Below, piece after piece: positions 6,667 through 13,137 of a stretch of DNA of 13,203 nt. The translations under genes and the position numbers were made by a program. Origin of the DNA: an uncultured Rikenella sp. (GTDB lineage: Bacteria; Bacteroidota; Bacteroidia; Bacteroidales; Rikenellaceae); NCBI RefSeq assembly GCF_910579375.1, contig NZ_CAJTUJ010000046.1, positions 1 through 13,203 of the forward strand. The letters run 5' to 3'. Below the pieces are notes generated by a model that was given only the letters and a program-made list of their open reading frames with translations, had not been told where the DNA came from and made no database searches. The first letter of the stretch is position 1; the number at the start of each line of letters is the position of its first letter.

Positions 6667-8055
6667 TCACGCCCTGTTCCGAATGTACTCGTCGATCGCT
6701 TTGGCTGCCTGTCGTCCCGCTCCCATGGCCAGAATGACCGTCGCCGCGCCCGTCACCGCATCGCCTCCGGCAAAAACTCCTTCTCGGCTCGTCGCCCCCA
6801 GGTCGCTCGCTTCGATGCAGCCGCGGCGCGTCACCTCCAACCCCGGCGTAGTCGCCGCAATCAACGGATTGGGCGAAGTCCCGAGGGCCATAATCACCAC
6901 GTTGCAAGGGATGTCGAACTCCGATCCCTCGACCGTCACCGGCGACCGCCGACCCGATTCGTCCGGCTCGCCCAGCTCCATCCGCACGCACCGAATGCCC
7001 GTCACCCAGCCCTGTTCGTCGCCGACGATCTCCACCGGGTTGGTCAGCATCCGGAACTCGATCCCCTCCTCCTTGGCGTGGTGCACCTCTTCGCGCCGGG
7101 CCGGCAGCTCGGCCTCCGACCGCCGATAGACGATAAAGGCCTCGGCGCCCAGCCGTTTCGCCGTCCGCACGGCATCCATCGCCACATTCCCCCCGCCGAC
7201 CACCACCACCCGGTCGCCCGTATAGATCGGTGTGTCGTACTGTTCGTCATAGGCGTGCATCAGGTTCGTGCGGGTCAGAAACTCATTGGCCGAGACCACC
7301 CCGTTGAGGTTCTCGCCCGGAATGCCCATGAACCGCGGCAGCCCTGCTCCCGAGCCGATAAAGACCGCTTCGAACCCCTCTTCGTCCATCAACTGATCCA
7401 CCGTCACCGTCCGTCCCACCACCACGTCCGTCTCGATCTTCACCCCCAATCGGCGTACATTTTCGATCTCCGGTTCCACCACTCCCTTTTTCGGCAGCCG
7501 GAATTCCGGAATCCCGTACTCCAGCACCCCGCCCGGCCGGTGAAGCACCTCGAAAATCGTCACCTCGTATCCTAATTTGGCCAAATCCGCCGCACAAGCC
7601 AGCCCCGCCGGCCCCGAGCCCACCACGGCCACCCGATGTCCGTTGCCCGATGCCGCTTCGGCCAGTGTCAGATGATGCTCCCGTCCCCAGTCTCCCACGA
7701 AGCGTTCCAACTTGCCGATCGCCACCGGCTCGCCCTTTACGCCCAGAATACACGATCCTTCGCACTGATTCTCCTGCGGACACACCCGTCCGCAGACCGA
7801 CGGCAGCAGCGAGTCGCGGGCAATCACCCGCGCCGCTGCGGCGATGTCGCCTTCGACGATGCAGCGGATGAAGTCCGGTATTCCGACCGATACCGGGCAC
7901 GCCTCGACGCATCGCGGTTTTTTACAGCCGAGGCATCGGCTCGCCTCCAACGTCGCCTCGTCGAGGTCGTAGCCGTAGCAGACCTCTTCGAAATTGGTCG
8001 CCCGCACTTTCGGGTCTTGCTCCCGTACGGGAACTCTGGGTATCTTGTTCGCCAT
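6667..8055 (-). CDS. gltA: GltA-type flavoprotein: NADPH-dependent glutamate synthase-like / Nfn large subunit
   Basis: This 462-residue protein has the layout of the glutamate synthase small-subunit family. The N-terminal part holds two four-cysteine sets for [4Fe-4S] clusters (Cys41, 44, 49, 53 and Cys88, 92, 98, 102). An FAD-binding GSGPAGL follows at 146-152, a second dinucleotide site VVGGGNVAMD at 285-294 (NADPH), and the C-terminal FAD motif with GVFAGGDAVTG. The family includes GltA, sulfide dehydrogenase SudA and the large subunit of NADH-dependent ferredoxin:NADP reductase (NfnB). Such proteins pass electrons between NADPH, flavin and iron-sulfur centres in the cytoplasm. The partner at 8076-8954 favours an Nfn or Sud complex over stand-alone glutamate synthesis: no glutaminase/synthase large subunit is in the window. 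It starts 20 bp after the partner's stop. Confidence 0.9.
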   Translation of the reverse strand: MANKIPRVPVREQDPKVRATNFEEVCYGYDLDEATLEASRCLGCKKPRCVEACPVSVGIPDFIRCIVEGDIAAAARVIARDSLLPSVCGRVCPQENQCEGSCILGVKGEPVAIGKLERFVGDWGREHHLTLAEAASGNGHRVAVVGSGPAGLACAADLAKLGYEVTIFEVLHRPGGVLEYGIPEFRLPKKGVVEPEIENVRRLGVKIETDVVVGRTVTVDQLMDEEGFEAVFIGSGAGLPRFMGIPGENLNGVVSANEFLTRTNLMHAYDEQYDTPIYTGDRVVVVGGGNVAMDAVRTAKRLGAEAFIVYRRSEAELPARREEVHHAKEEGIEFRMLTNPVEIVGDEQGWVTGIRCVRMELGEPDESGRRSPVTVEGSEFDIPCNVVIMALGTSPNPLIAATTPGLEVTRRGCIEASDLGATSREGVFAGGDAVTGAATVILAMGAGRQAAKAIDEYIRNRA

Positions 8056-8075
8056 GTTCGTTAATTTTCAAATCG

Positions 8076-8954
8076 TTACAACCCGATATTACACTTGTGT
8101 CCCGCTGCGCGTTCGGCTTCGATCGCCTTTTTCCGCTCTTCGATCGTGCGGTACATGCCCTGTCGCCGCATCGCTTCGTCGAAATCGACCTGATGGGCGT
8201 CGAATTCCGGCCCTTCGACGCAGGCGAAGCGGGTCTTCCCGCCGACGGTCACCCGGCAGGCGCCGCACATCCCGGTGCCGTCCACCATCAGGGTGTTGAG
8301 GCTCACGATGGTCGGTATGTGGAGCTCTTTGGTGGTCAGGGCGACGAATTTCATCATGATCATCGGCCCGATGGCTACCACGCAATCGAAATGTTTCCCG
8401 TCGTTCACGACGAGCTCTTTCAGGAGATTGGTCACGAGCCCCTTGTATCCTTTCGATCCGTCGTCGGTGGCGATGTGCACGTTCGGGGTCAGGGTGCGGA
8501 ACTCCTCTTCGAGCAGGATGAGGCTTTCGTTCTTGGCGCCGATAATGACGTCGGCCTGAATGCCCCGTTCGGCGAGCCATTTGACTTGCGGATAGACCGG
8601 TGCGGCGCCTAATCCGCCGGCAACGAACAGGAATTTCGTGGCGGCGAGTTTCTCGGGGCTATAGTGGATGAATTCGGAAGGGTGTCCGAGCGGCCCGACG
8701 AAGTCGGCGAAGCTGTCTCCCTCTTCGAGGGTGACAATCCGCATGGTGGAGGCTCCGATGGCCTGAATGACGATGGTTACGGTGCCTCGTTCGGCGTCGT
8801 AGTCGCAGATGGTCAGGGGAATCCGTTCGCCTTTTTCGTCTACGATGACGATCAGGAATTGTCCGGGCAGTGCGGCCCGGGCCACGCGCGGCGCTTCGAC
8901 TTCCATCAGGTAGATGGCGGGTGCGAGCAGCCGTTTTTTCAGGATGCGAAACAT
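8076..8954 (-). CDS. Ferredoxin-NADP reductase-like FAD/[2Fe-2S] subunit (Nfn small / SudB type)
   Basis: This 292-residue protein of the dihydroorotate dehydrogenase electron-transfer (PyrK-like) family opens with an FAD-binding beta barrel (LPGQFLIV at 29-36, RIPLTICD at 44-51). An NAD-binding domain follows (FVAGGLGAAPVYP, 110-122), then a C-terminal [2Fe-2S] segment with Cys230, Cys233 and Cys245. In characterised Nfn small subunits the fourth ligand is an aspartate; Asp225 is a candidate. It is the first gene of the two-gene operon. The complex would couple NADH, NADPH and reduced ferredoxin, possibly by electron bifurcation; sulfide dehydrogenase (SudBA) is the alternative and cannot be excluded. 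The ATG lies about 38 bp after a TACCTTTG box. Confidence 0.88.
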   Translation of the reverse strand: MFRILKKRLLAPAIYLMEVEAPRVARAALPGQFLIVIVDEKGERIPLTICDYDAERGTVTIVIQAIGASTMRIVTLEEGDSFADFVGPLGHPSEFIHYSPEKLAATKFLFVAGGLGAAPVYPQVKWLAERGIQADVIIGAKNESLILLEEEFRTLTPNVHIATDDGSKGYKGLVTNLLKELVVNDGKHFDCVVAIGPMIMMKFVALTTKELHIPTIVSLNTLMVDGTGMCGACRVTVGGKTRFACVEGPEFDAHQVDFDEAMRRQGMYRTIEERKKAIEAERAAGHKCNIGL

Positions 8955-8991
8955 ATCGGTCTAAGAGTCGTTGTTTTTCGAATGACGGGGA

Positions 8992-8999
8992 CAAAGGTA
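8992..8999 (-). promoter_or_regulatory. Bacteroidota -7 box for the Nfn/Sud-like operon
   Basis: The minus strand reads TACCTTTG, a full TAnnTTTG match, leaving a short leader before the ATG at 8954. No TTG -33 element is obvious, and I see no Rex-type palindrome nearby. Confidence 0.6.
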
Positions 9000-9156
9000 A
9001 GGAATTGGGCGGTATCTGCCTACGGGGCGGCCTTCGGATGTTGGATTCTTAACGGGTTTGTTGAATTTTGTTGGATTTATGGCGGCCGGGCGGGCTGCAT
9101 GGGGCTGAGGCTTCCGCGCGTTTTTTGGTAGAGGCTGCCCGGTTCAGCGGCACTGC

Positions 9157-9180
9157 CTGCCCGGCATAAGGGCAGTTTTT
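9157..9180 (+). terminator. Terminator-like hairpin without an upstream gene
   Basis: CTGCCC-ggcataa-GGGCAG is followed by five T. It has the shape of a weak rho-independent terminator on the plus strand, but no plus-strand gene precedes it. It may end an unannotated small RNA or simply be part of the repeats. Confidence 0.35.
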
Positions 9181-9349
9181 CCAGCAATCGCGCGCTCCTT
9201 TACGCGGGCGACGGTAAAACGCGGCGGAGCGAAAGCGGAGCCGCAGTGAGGCGGACACGGGGCGGAGAACTGGGCTTTGTTTTGGGCTGTGCTTGTTCTT
9301 CAGGCGGGAAAACCGGCTACGGTTTTCACGCTGCGCTGGGCCGAGCTGT

Positions 9350-9452
9350 TGGCCGTGCTTTTGCGGCTCGCAGAGCCGCGCAGTTCGCCGCCACCCCATG
9401 CGGCGGACTGCAACTCGACGGAGCTCGTTGCACTCACCGCTGGCGGCGAACA
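9350..9452 (+). repeat. Structured repeat module, copy with GC-switched stem
   Basis: The lead-in GTGCTTTT is followed by the hairpin GCGGCTC-gca-GAGCCGC (9363-9379), which replaces GCGACCC / GGGTCGC of other copies while staying fully paired. The left arm at 9380-9392 can pair either with the nearby GCGGCGGACTGC (9400-9411) or, over 10 perfect pairs, with GGCGGCGAAC (9442-9451). The two helices exclude each other, which would suit a switch or a recombination substrate. Confidence 0.6.
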
Positions 9453-9489
9453 GCTATAGGCTGAGAGCGAGTAGCGCGCCCGAGGGTGA

Positions 9490-9567
9490 ATGGGCGTTGC
9501 TTTTGCGGTTCAAAGAACCGTCGGCCTTGTCGCCCAGGCGCGAAGTGCCTCGGAGGGATGAGCGACA
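9490..9567 (+). repeat. Structured repeat module, divergent copy
   Basis: The lead-in TTGCTTTT is followed by a third stem version, GCGGTTC-aaa-GAACCGT (9505-9521; last pair G-T). The following part, with TGTCGC and GCGACA arms, matches the element at about 337-375 rather than the long-range helix of the other copies, so this copy is a hybrid of two repeat types. Confidence 0.5.
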
Positions 9568-9651
9568 GCCCGAACCTGCCAGAATTGGGGGCGAGTTTTG
9601 AACTGCGAATAGGGCTGAATCTTTGGTTGTTGTTTGGGCTGAACCTTTGGT

Positions 9652-9752
9652 CGTGCTCTTGCGACCCTTTAGGGTCGCGCGGGCCGAAGCCTCCCCGCGC
9701 GGGAGGCCCGCAATTCGCGATGCTCGTTTGGCCCACGCTGGTTCCGGCCCGC
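9652..9752 (+). repeat. Structured repeat module, copy 3
   Basis: The lead-in GTGCTCTT precedes the hairpin GCGACCC-ttta-GGGTCGC (9661-9678). The outer helix is GCGGGCCGAAGCC (9679-9691) with GGTTCCGGCCCGC (9740-9752), containing one A-C mismatch and one G-T pair. A competing partner for the left arm, GGAGGCCCGC, lies at 9702-9711. Cassette C ends 75 bp downstream. Confidence 0.6.
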
Positions 9753-9826
9753 TAAAGTCGAAAATAGGGTAGAGGCGGCCAGTTGCTTGGGGTAGAGGCT
9801 GCCAGCAAAACGCCCTATGGGCGCGT

Positions 9827-10018
9827 TTATTCCGAGAGGCAGCGCAACTGATAACCGCGGGCGCGATAATAAGAGTAACTGGTCGTCAGTGACTCCATGT
9901 TGAAGTCTAAATACCATACGGTGACGTTGCCTGTGACCGGCGTGCCCGACCAGTTGAACCCGTTGTTGCCGACGCTGCTCAGTATGCCTGTACTCCGATG
10001 GCGGTAGCCCGGGGCGGT
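9827..10018 (-). pseudogene. Orphan FISUMP C-terminal cassette C
   Basis: The minus strand reads APGYRHRSTG, GVGNNGFNW-like core (SVGNNGFNW), and GYQLRCLSE then stop. It is two codons longer than A, B and D, so its difference from them includes an indel as well as substitutions. An open frame with an ATG reaches 10030 and would give 67 residues, but no ribosome site or signal peptide supports it. The conserved ends are at 10001-10018 and 9827-9850 (one mismatch). Cassette D lies immediately upstream on the same strand, giving a two-unit array. Confidence 0.65.
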
Positions 10019-10073
10019 GCCGCTCGGCACTCGAAAGCTGGCCGTGTCTACCCCATGTTTGCACGGTTCCCGT

Positions 10074-10260
10074 TTATTCCGAGAGGCAACGCAACTGAAA
10101 ACCGCCGCCGCGATTGTCCGAGTAGCTGGGGTAAAGGTGGTGCGTACTGAAATTCAAGTCCAGCCCGCAGATGCCATCCCCCGCTGATGATAAGCTATAG
10201 CCGTATCCGCCGACGCCACCTGGCATGCCAGAGGAGGGACTGCGGTAGCCCGGGGCGGTA
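10074..10260 (-). pseudogene. Orphan FISUMP C-terminal cassette D
   Basis: The minus strand reads APGYRSPSSG, GVGGYGYSL and GFQLRCLSE then stop, with the same conserved ends (10242-10260 and 10074-10097). In place of the usual tryptophan after GYS it has leucine. The frame stays open upstream to an ATG at 10307, but that extension runs through the rex promoter on the other strand and has no family resemblance, so I take it as chance. It lies 55 bp upstream of cassette C. Confidence 0.65.
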
Positions 10261-10291
10261 GCTTTTCGATATCGAATCAAGGAAAAAACAG

Positions 10292-10299
10292 TATATTTG
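10292..10299 (+). promoter_or_regulatory. Bacteroidota -7 box for rex
   Basis: TATATTTG matches TAnnTTTG 57 bp before the rex ATG. The start of cassette D is only about 30 bp upstream, so any -33 element would lie in the cassette boundary; none is clear. Confidence 0.65.
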
Positions 10300-10356
10300 C
10301 CTAACATTAGAAAACCATTCGATTCTCAATTATCCCCTCCAAGGCAGAGAAGCCCC

Positions 10357-11034
10357 ATGAATACCGATACAGCTCTCCTCACCGCAGCGAAAAAACTCCC
10401 CGAGAGAACCGTCGAACGTCTGAGCGAATATCGCCGCATGTTGCTGGAGTGCTTGAAACAGGGGAAGACCCATATCTATTCCCACGAACTCGCTTCGATG
10501 CACGGCATTACCGCCGTGCAGGTGCGGCGCGACCTGATGCTCATCGGATTCAGCAGCGATACCAAAAAAGGCTACGATGTGGAGGTGCTCATCGACTTTA
10601 TCGGTACCATTCTCGACAGTTCGGCCGGGTTGAGCGTCGGCGTCATCGGGATGGGGAATCTCGCTCAGGCCGTGACCCACTATTTCAACGGGAAACGATC
10701 CAAACTGCGTATCACCGCCGCTTTCGACGTCGATCCGGGCAAAGTGGGACATACGGTGGCAGGGGTGCCATGCTATCATATGGAGACCTTTGCCGAGACC
10801 GCCCGGAGGCTCGATATTCGGATCGTGATCCTCACTTCGCCCTCCTCCGTGGCGGCAGGGATGGTCGAGCCCATTACCGAAGCCGGGATACGCGGGGTGC
10901 TCAATTTCACCTCGACCCCCCTTAATTTTCCGGACGATATCTATGTCGAAGATTACGACATCATTACCCTGTTGGAAAAAGTAGCCTATTTTTCCAAAGG
11001 AGACTTTTCGGACTCCGTTGCGGTGCAGGATTAA
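10357..11034 (+). CDS. rex: Redox-sensing transcriptional repressor Rex
   Basis: Rex is a homodimeric cytoplasmic repressor that leaves DNA when NADH rises relative to NAD+. The 225-residue product begins with a winged-helix domain (about 14-85; SEYRRMLLECL, QVRRDLMLIGF, then KGYDVEVLIDFI). A Rossmann domain follows with VGVIGMGNLAQAV (94-106), the acidic end of the second strand AAFDVDP (121-127) and the conserved VLNFTSTPL (181-189). Length is normal for the family. ATG 10357 is chosen because the in-frame TTG at 10297 lies in the promoter box. It is followed after 21 bp by the RibF-like gene, presumably one operon. Its targets in this organism are unknown; fermentation and redox genes are usual. 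Confidence 0.92.
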   Translation: MNTDTALLTAAKKLPERTVERLSEYRRMLLECLKQGKTHIYSHELASMHGITAVQVRRDLMLIGFSSDTKKGYDVEVLIDFIGTILDSSAGLSVGVIGMGNLAQAVTHYFNGKRSKLRITAAFDVDPGKVGHTVAGVPCYHMETFAETARRLDIRIVILTSPSSVAAGMVEPITEAGIRGVLNFTSTPLNFPDDIYVEDYDIITLLEKVAYFSKGDFSDSVAVQD

Positions 11035-11038
11035 TTTC

Positions 11039-11047
11039 GGAGGAGGG
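11039..11047 (+). promoter_or_regulatory. Strong Shine-Dalgarno of the RibF-like gene
   Basis: GGAGGAGGG lies 8 bases before the ATG at 11056. It is far stronger than the sites before neighbouring genes, which often lack a purine-rich match, as is usual in Bacteroidota. Confidence 0.6.
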
Positions 11048-11055
11048 AACCTCTC

Positions 11056-11763
11056 ATGGAAGTGCATTACGGATTCGAAAACCTGCCCGCGTTCACTCGC
11101 ACGGCCGTCGCCGTGGGATCGTTCGACGGCGTTCACCGCGGACACCGGCTGCTGATCGACCGGTTGAACGTGGCGGCCCGCGATACGTTGGGACAGGAGG
11201 GAACGTCGGTCGTCGTGACCTTCGATCCGCACCCTCGGTTCGTGCTGCGGGGAGAGAATCGGCTGTTGAGCACGCTGCCCGAAAAACTCGACTTGCTGGC
11301 CGAGACCGGAATCGGACATGTCGTGGTCGTCCGTTTTACCCCGGAGTTCAGTCGGATCGACAGCGAAACCTTTACGCGCGACTATCTGAGAGGGTTGTTG
11401 CGGGCCGAAATCGTCCTCTCCGGCGAAGGACACCATTTTGGACACGACCGCTCCGGGTCGATCGAAGCGTTGGAACGGGACGGCATTCATACAGCCAACC
11501 TGGGGCGGTACGAAGCGATCAGTTCGACCGCGATCCGGGGAGCGATCGAGGCCGGAGAGATCGAGAGGGCCGACCGGATGCTCGGTGCGCCTTACCTGAT
11601 TCGGCGGGATACGCTTTCCGATCCGACGAAACTGCTTCCGCCGGCGGGTGAATATCGAGTCTGTTTCCCCGATTGCGGTTCGGGCGAGGAGCGTCTGTAC
11701 ATCGACTCTTCGCTGGCCGGTAGGCAGGATTTGCCGCTCCGCGTCCGAGTGCTTGGAAAATAA
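11056..11763 (+). CDS. RibF-like FAD synthetase, kinase domain missing
   Basis: The 235-residue product carries the N-terminal FMN adenylyltransferase domain of RibF: GSFDGVHRGH (21-30), VVTFDPHP (53-60), the GEGHHFGHDRSG segment (123-134) and SSTAIRGAIEAGEIERA (156-171). That domain makes FAD from FMN and ATP. Full RibF is about 300-320 residues and continues into a riboflavin kinase barrel with a conserved PTANL motif. Here, after LGAPYLIRR, only about 50 weakly similar residues remain, so kinase activity is unlikely. The reading frame is clean, so this looks like an established short paralogue rather than a fresh frameshift. A full-length RibF elsewhere in the genome is expected. Its operon with rex ties it to redox control. 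Confidence 0.8.
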   Translation: MEVHYGFENLPAFTRTAVAVGSFDGVHRGHRLLIDRLNVAARDTLGQEGTSVVVTFDPHPRFVLRGENRLLSTLPEKLDLLAETGIGHVVVVRFTPEFSRIDSETFTRDYLRGLLRAEIVLSGEGHHFGHDRSGSIEALERDGIHTANLGRYEAISSTAIRGAIEAGEIERADRMLGAPYLIRRDTLSDPTKLLPPAGEYRVCFPDCGSGEERLYIDSSLAGRQDLPLRVRVLGK

Positions 11764-11783
11764 CGGCAGATCGTTTATATTTG
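11753..11783 (+). promoter_or_regulatory. nagB promoter
   Basis: A TTG at 11753-11755 and TATATTTG at 11776-11783 are separated by 20 bases, matching both parts of the Bacteroidota promoter. The -33 part overlaps the end of the RibF-like gene. The predicted leader is about 70 bases; I see no riboswitch in it. Confidence 0.7.
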
Positions 11784-11861
11784 TTCATAGATCGAACCTC
11801 GTTCGCAGCGGGCGACCCATTGCTCTTTGCTGATGAAAGAAACGAATAAACTTTACACAAT

Positions 11862-12671
11862 ATGCGACTGATCATCGAACCCGATTATGCCCACCTTTCG
11901 CGTTGGGCGGCCAATTACATTGCGCACAAAATCACCGCTTTCGCTCCGACGGCTGATAAGCCGTTCGTCCTGGGGCTGCCTACCGGCTCCACGCCGCTGG
12001 GGACGTACAAAGAGTTGATAGCGCTTCATAAGGCCGGGAAGGTCTCGTTTGCCAACGTGGTGACTTTCAATATGGACGAATATTGCGGGATTCCGAAAGA
12101 ACATCCGCAGAGCTACTATACGTTCATGTGGAGCAACTTTTTCAACCACGTCGATATCAAACCCGAAAACGTCAATATCCTGAACGGCAATGCGGCGGAT
12201 CCGGCGGCGGAATGTGCGGCTTACGAGGCTAAAATCGAGTCTTTGGGGGGGATTCAGCTCTTTATGGGCGGGATCGGGCCGGACGGTCATATCGCTTTCA
12301 ACGAACCGGCCTCGTCGCTGACGTCGCGGACGCGGATGAAGACTTTGACGCTGGATACCATTATCGCCAACTCCCGGTTTTTCGATAACGACGTCAATAA
12401 AGTGCCGAAAACGGCGCTCACGGTGGGTGTGGGGACGATTATGGCGGCTCGGGAGGTGTTGATCCTCGTGAACGGGCATGGGAAGGCGCGGGCCCTGCGG
12501 CACGGGGTGGAAGAGGGGATCAATCACATGTGGACGATCAGTGCTTTGCAGCAGCATCCGCACGGGATTATCGTGTGCGACGAAGATGCTACTTCGGAGT
12601 TGAAGGTCGGTACCTATAAATACTTCAAAGACATCGAGAGTCGGAATCTCGATCCGGAGACACAGTTGTAG
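11862..12671 (+). CDS. nagB: Glucosamine-6-phosphate deaminase NagB
   Basis: NagB converts glucosamine 6-phosphate to fructose 6-phosphate and ammonia, bringing amino sugars into glycolysis. The 269-residue length is close to the 266 of the E. coli enzyme. The catalytic residues fall at the same numbers as in E. coli: Asp72 in FNMDEY, Asp141 and His143 in GPDGHIAFNEP, and Glu148. The phosphate-binding LPTGSTPLGTY is at 39-49. The ATG at 11862 aligns with the family start. It has its own promoter and a strong terminator, so it is probably monocistronic. No nagA or transporter lies beside it in the window. In gut Bacteroidota the enzyme would serve use of host-glycan N-acetylglucosamine. Confidence 0.96.
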   Translation: MRLIIEPDYAHLSRWAANYIAHKITAFAPTADKPFVLGLPTGSTPLGTYKELIALHKAGKVSFANVVTFNMDEYCGIPKEHPQSYYTFMWSNFFNHVDIKPENVNILNGNAADPAAECAAYEAKIESLGGIQLFMGGIGPDGHIAFNEPASSLTSRTRMKTLTLDTIIANSRFFDNDVNKVPKTALTVGVGTIMAAREVLILVNGHGKARALRHGVEEGINHMWTISALQQHPHGIIVCDEDATSELKVGTYKYFKDIESRNLDPETQL

Positions 12672-12694
12672 TTTCTTGATTGGGGCAACATGGC

Positions 12695-12748
12695 ATCCGC
12701 CTTTTCTCTGCCGGTTTTGGGCCGGTAGCAGAAGAGGCGGATTTTTTT
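12695..12748 (+). terminator. Rho-independent terminator of nagB
   Basis: A long stem begins ATCCGCC at 12695 and closes with GGCGGAT at 12742, with a second stem of CCGG pairs around a TTTTGGG apex. It is followed by seven T (12742-12748). It starts 24 bp after the nagB stop. Confidence 0.88.
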
Positions 12749-12767
12749 GTGAGCAGACTTTCTGTAG

Positions 12768-13057
12768 GATTCCCCCGGCGCGCGAACGAAGAGTTGGGCT
12801 GAGTTGATTAAGCGATACGTAGTATCGCTCCGTCCCTCCGGTGCGCCCATCGGGCGTTTTGTTAGGGTTGTCTTTGCCTTATTAGCCGTCCGCCGCCCGC
12901 GCAGGGCAGTTTCAGGCGGGACAAAGTTCTCCCGCGCGCGATCGCTGAAGTAGGAAATCATTCAAAGCGTAAGGCGCTTTGAATAAGATTTCCGGCAGCG
13001 CGCGGAACAGGGAGTTGGGCTGAGGCTGCCGTAGCGAAACGTAAGTTTCGCCCGTCC
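12768..13057 (+). repeat. Direct repeat pair with a covarying hairpin
   Basis: Copy 1 (12768-12833) and copy 2 (12987-13057) share GAGTTGGGCTGAG, then a hairpin, then CCGTCC. The hairpins are AGCGATAC-gta-GTATCGCT (12811-12829) and GCGAAAC-gtaa-GTTTCGC (13034-13051), so a T-A pair in one is an A-T pair in the other. Copy 1 is cut short on its left by the nagB terminator region. Confidence 0.6.
12943..13000. repeat. Long bulged hairpin, element E1
   Basis: Three nested stems are present: CGCTG / CAGCG, GGAAATC / GATTTCC, and a perfect 10-bp ATTCAAAGCG / CGCTTTGAAT with a 5-base loop. Two unpaired A on the right side (12985-12986) separate the second and third stems. The same architecture recurs at 13138-13200 with different paired bases. 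Confidence 0.65.
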
Positions 13058-13137
13058 ACGGGACGTGGGGCCTGCCCGGCGGACGCGTTCGCGCCACGGC
13101 GGGCGGCCTTTATTACTTAAAAGTAACCACGTGCCGT

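Larger units (their letters stand above)
9000..9826. repeat. Gene-free block of structured repeats
   Basis: There is no convincing gene in 827 bp. The block holds a terminator-like hairpin (9157-9180), an isolated 8-bp stem GAAAACCG / CGGTTTTC (9308-9327), and three copies of the module family also seen at 205-502 (about 9350-9452, 9490-9567 and 9652-9752). Between 9752 and 9826 the string GTAGAGGC-GCCAG occurs twice in tandem (about 9769 and 9793); its complement is found at 131-163. The block touches cassette C, as the first block touches cassette A. Confidence 0.6.

Noticed and set aside
8955..9030. Rex operator in front of the Nfn/Sud-like operon
   Set aside because: A functional link with Rex would be attractive, but no TTGTGA-type inverted repeat is visible around the promoter, nor upstream of rex or nagB.
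549..10260. Cassettes as variable repeats of a diversity-generating retroelement
   Set aside because: Differences between cassettes include third codon positions, non-adenine sites and an indel, which adenine-directed mutagenesis from one template would not give. No reverse transcriptase or template repeat is in the window.
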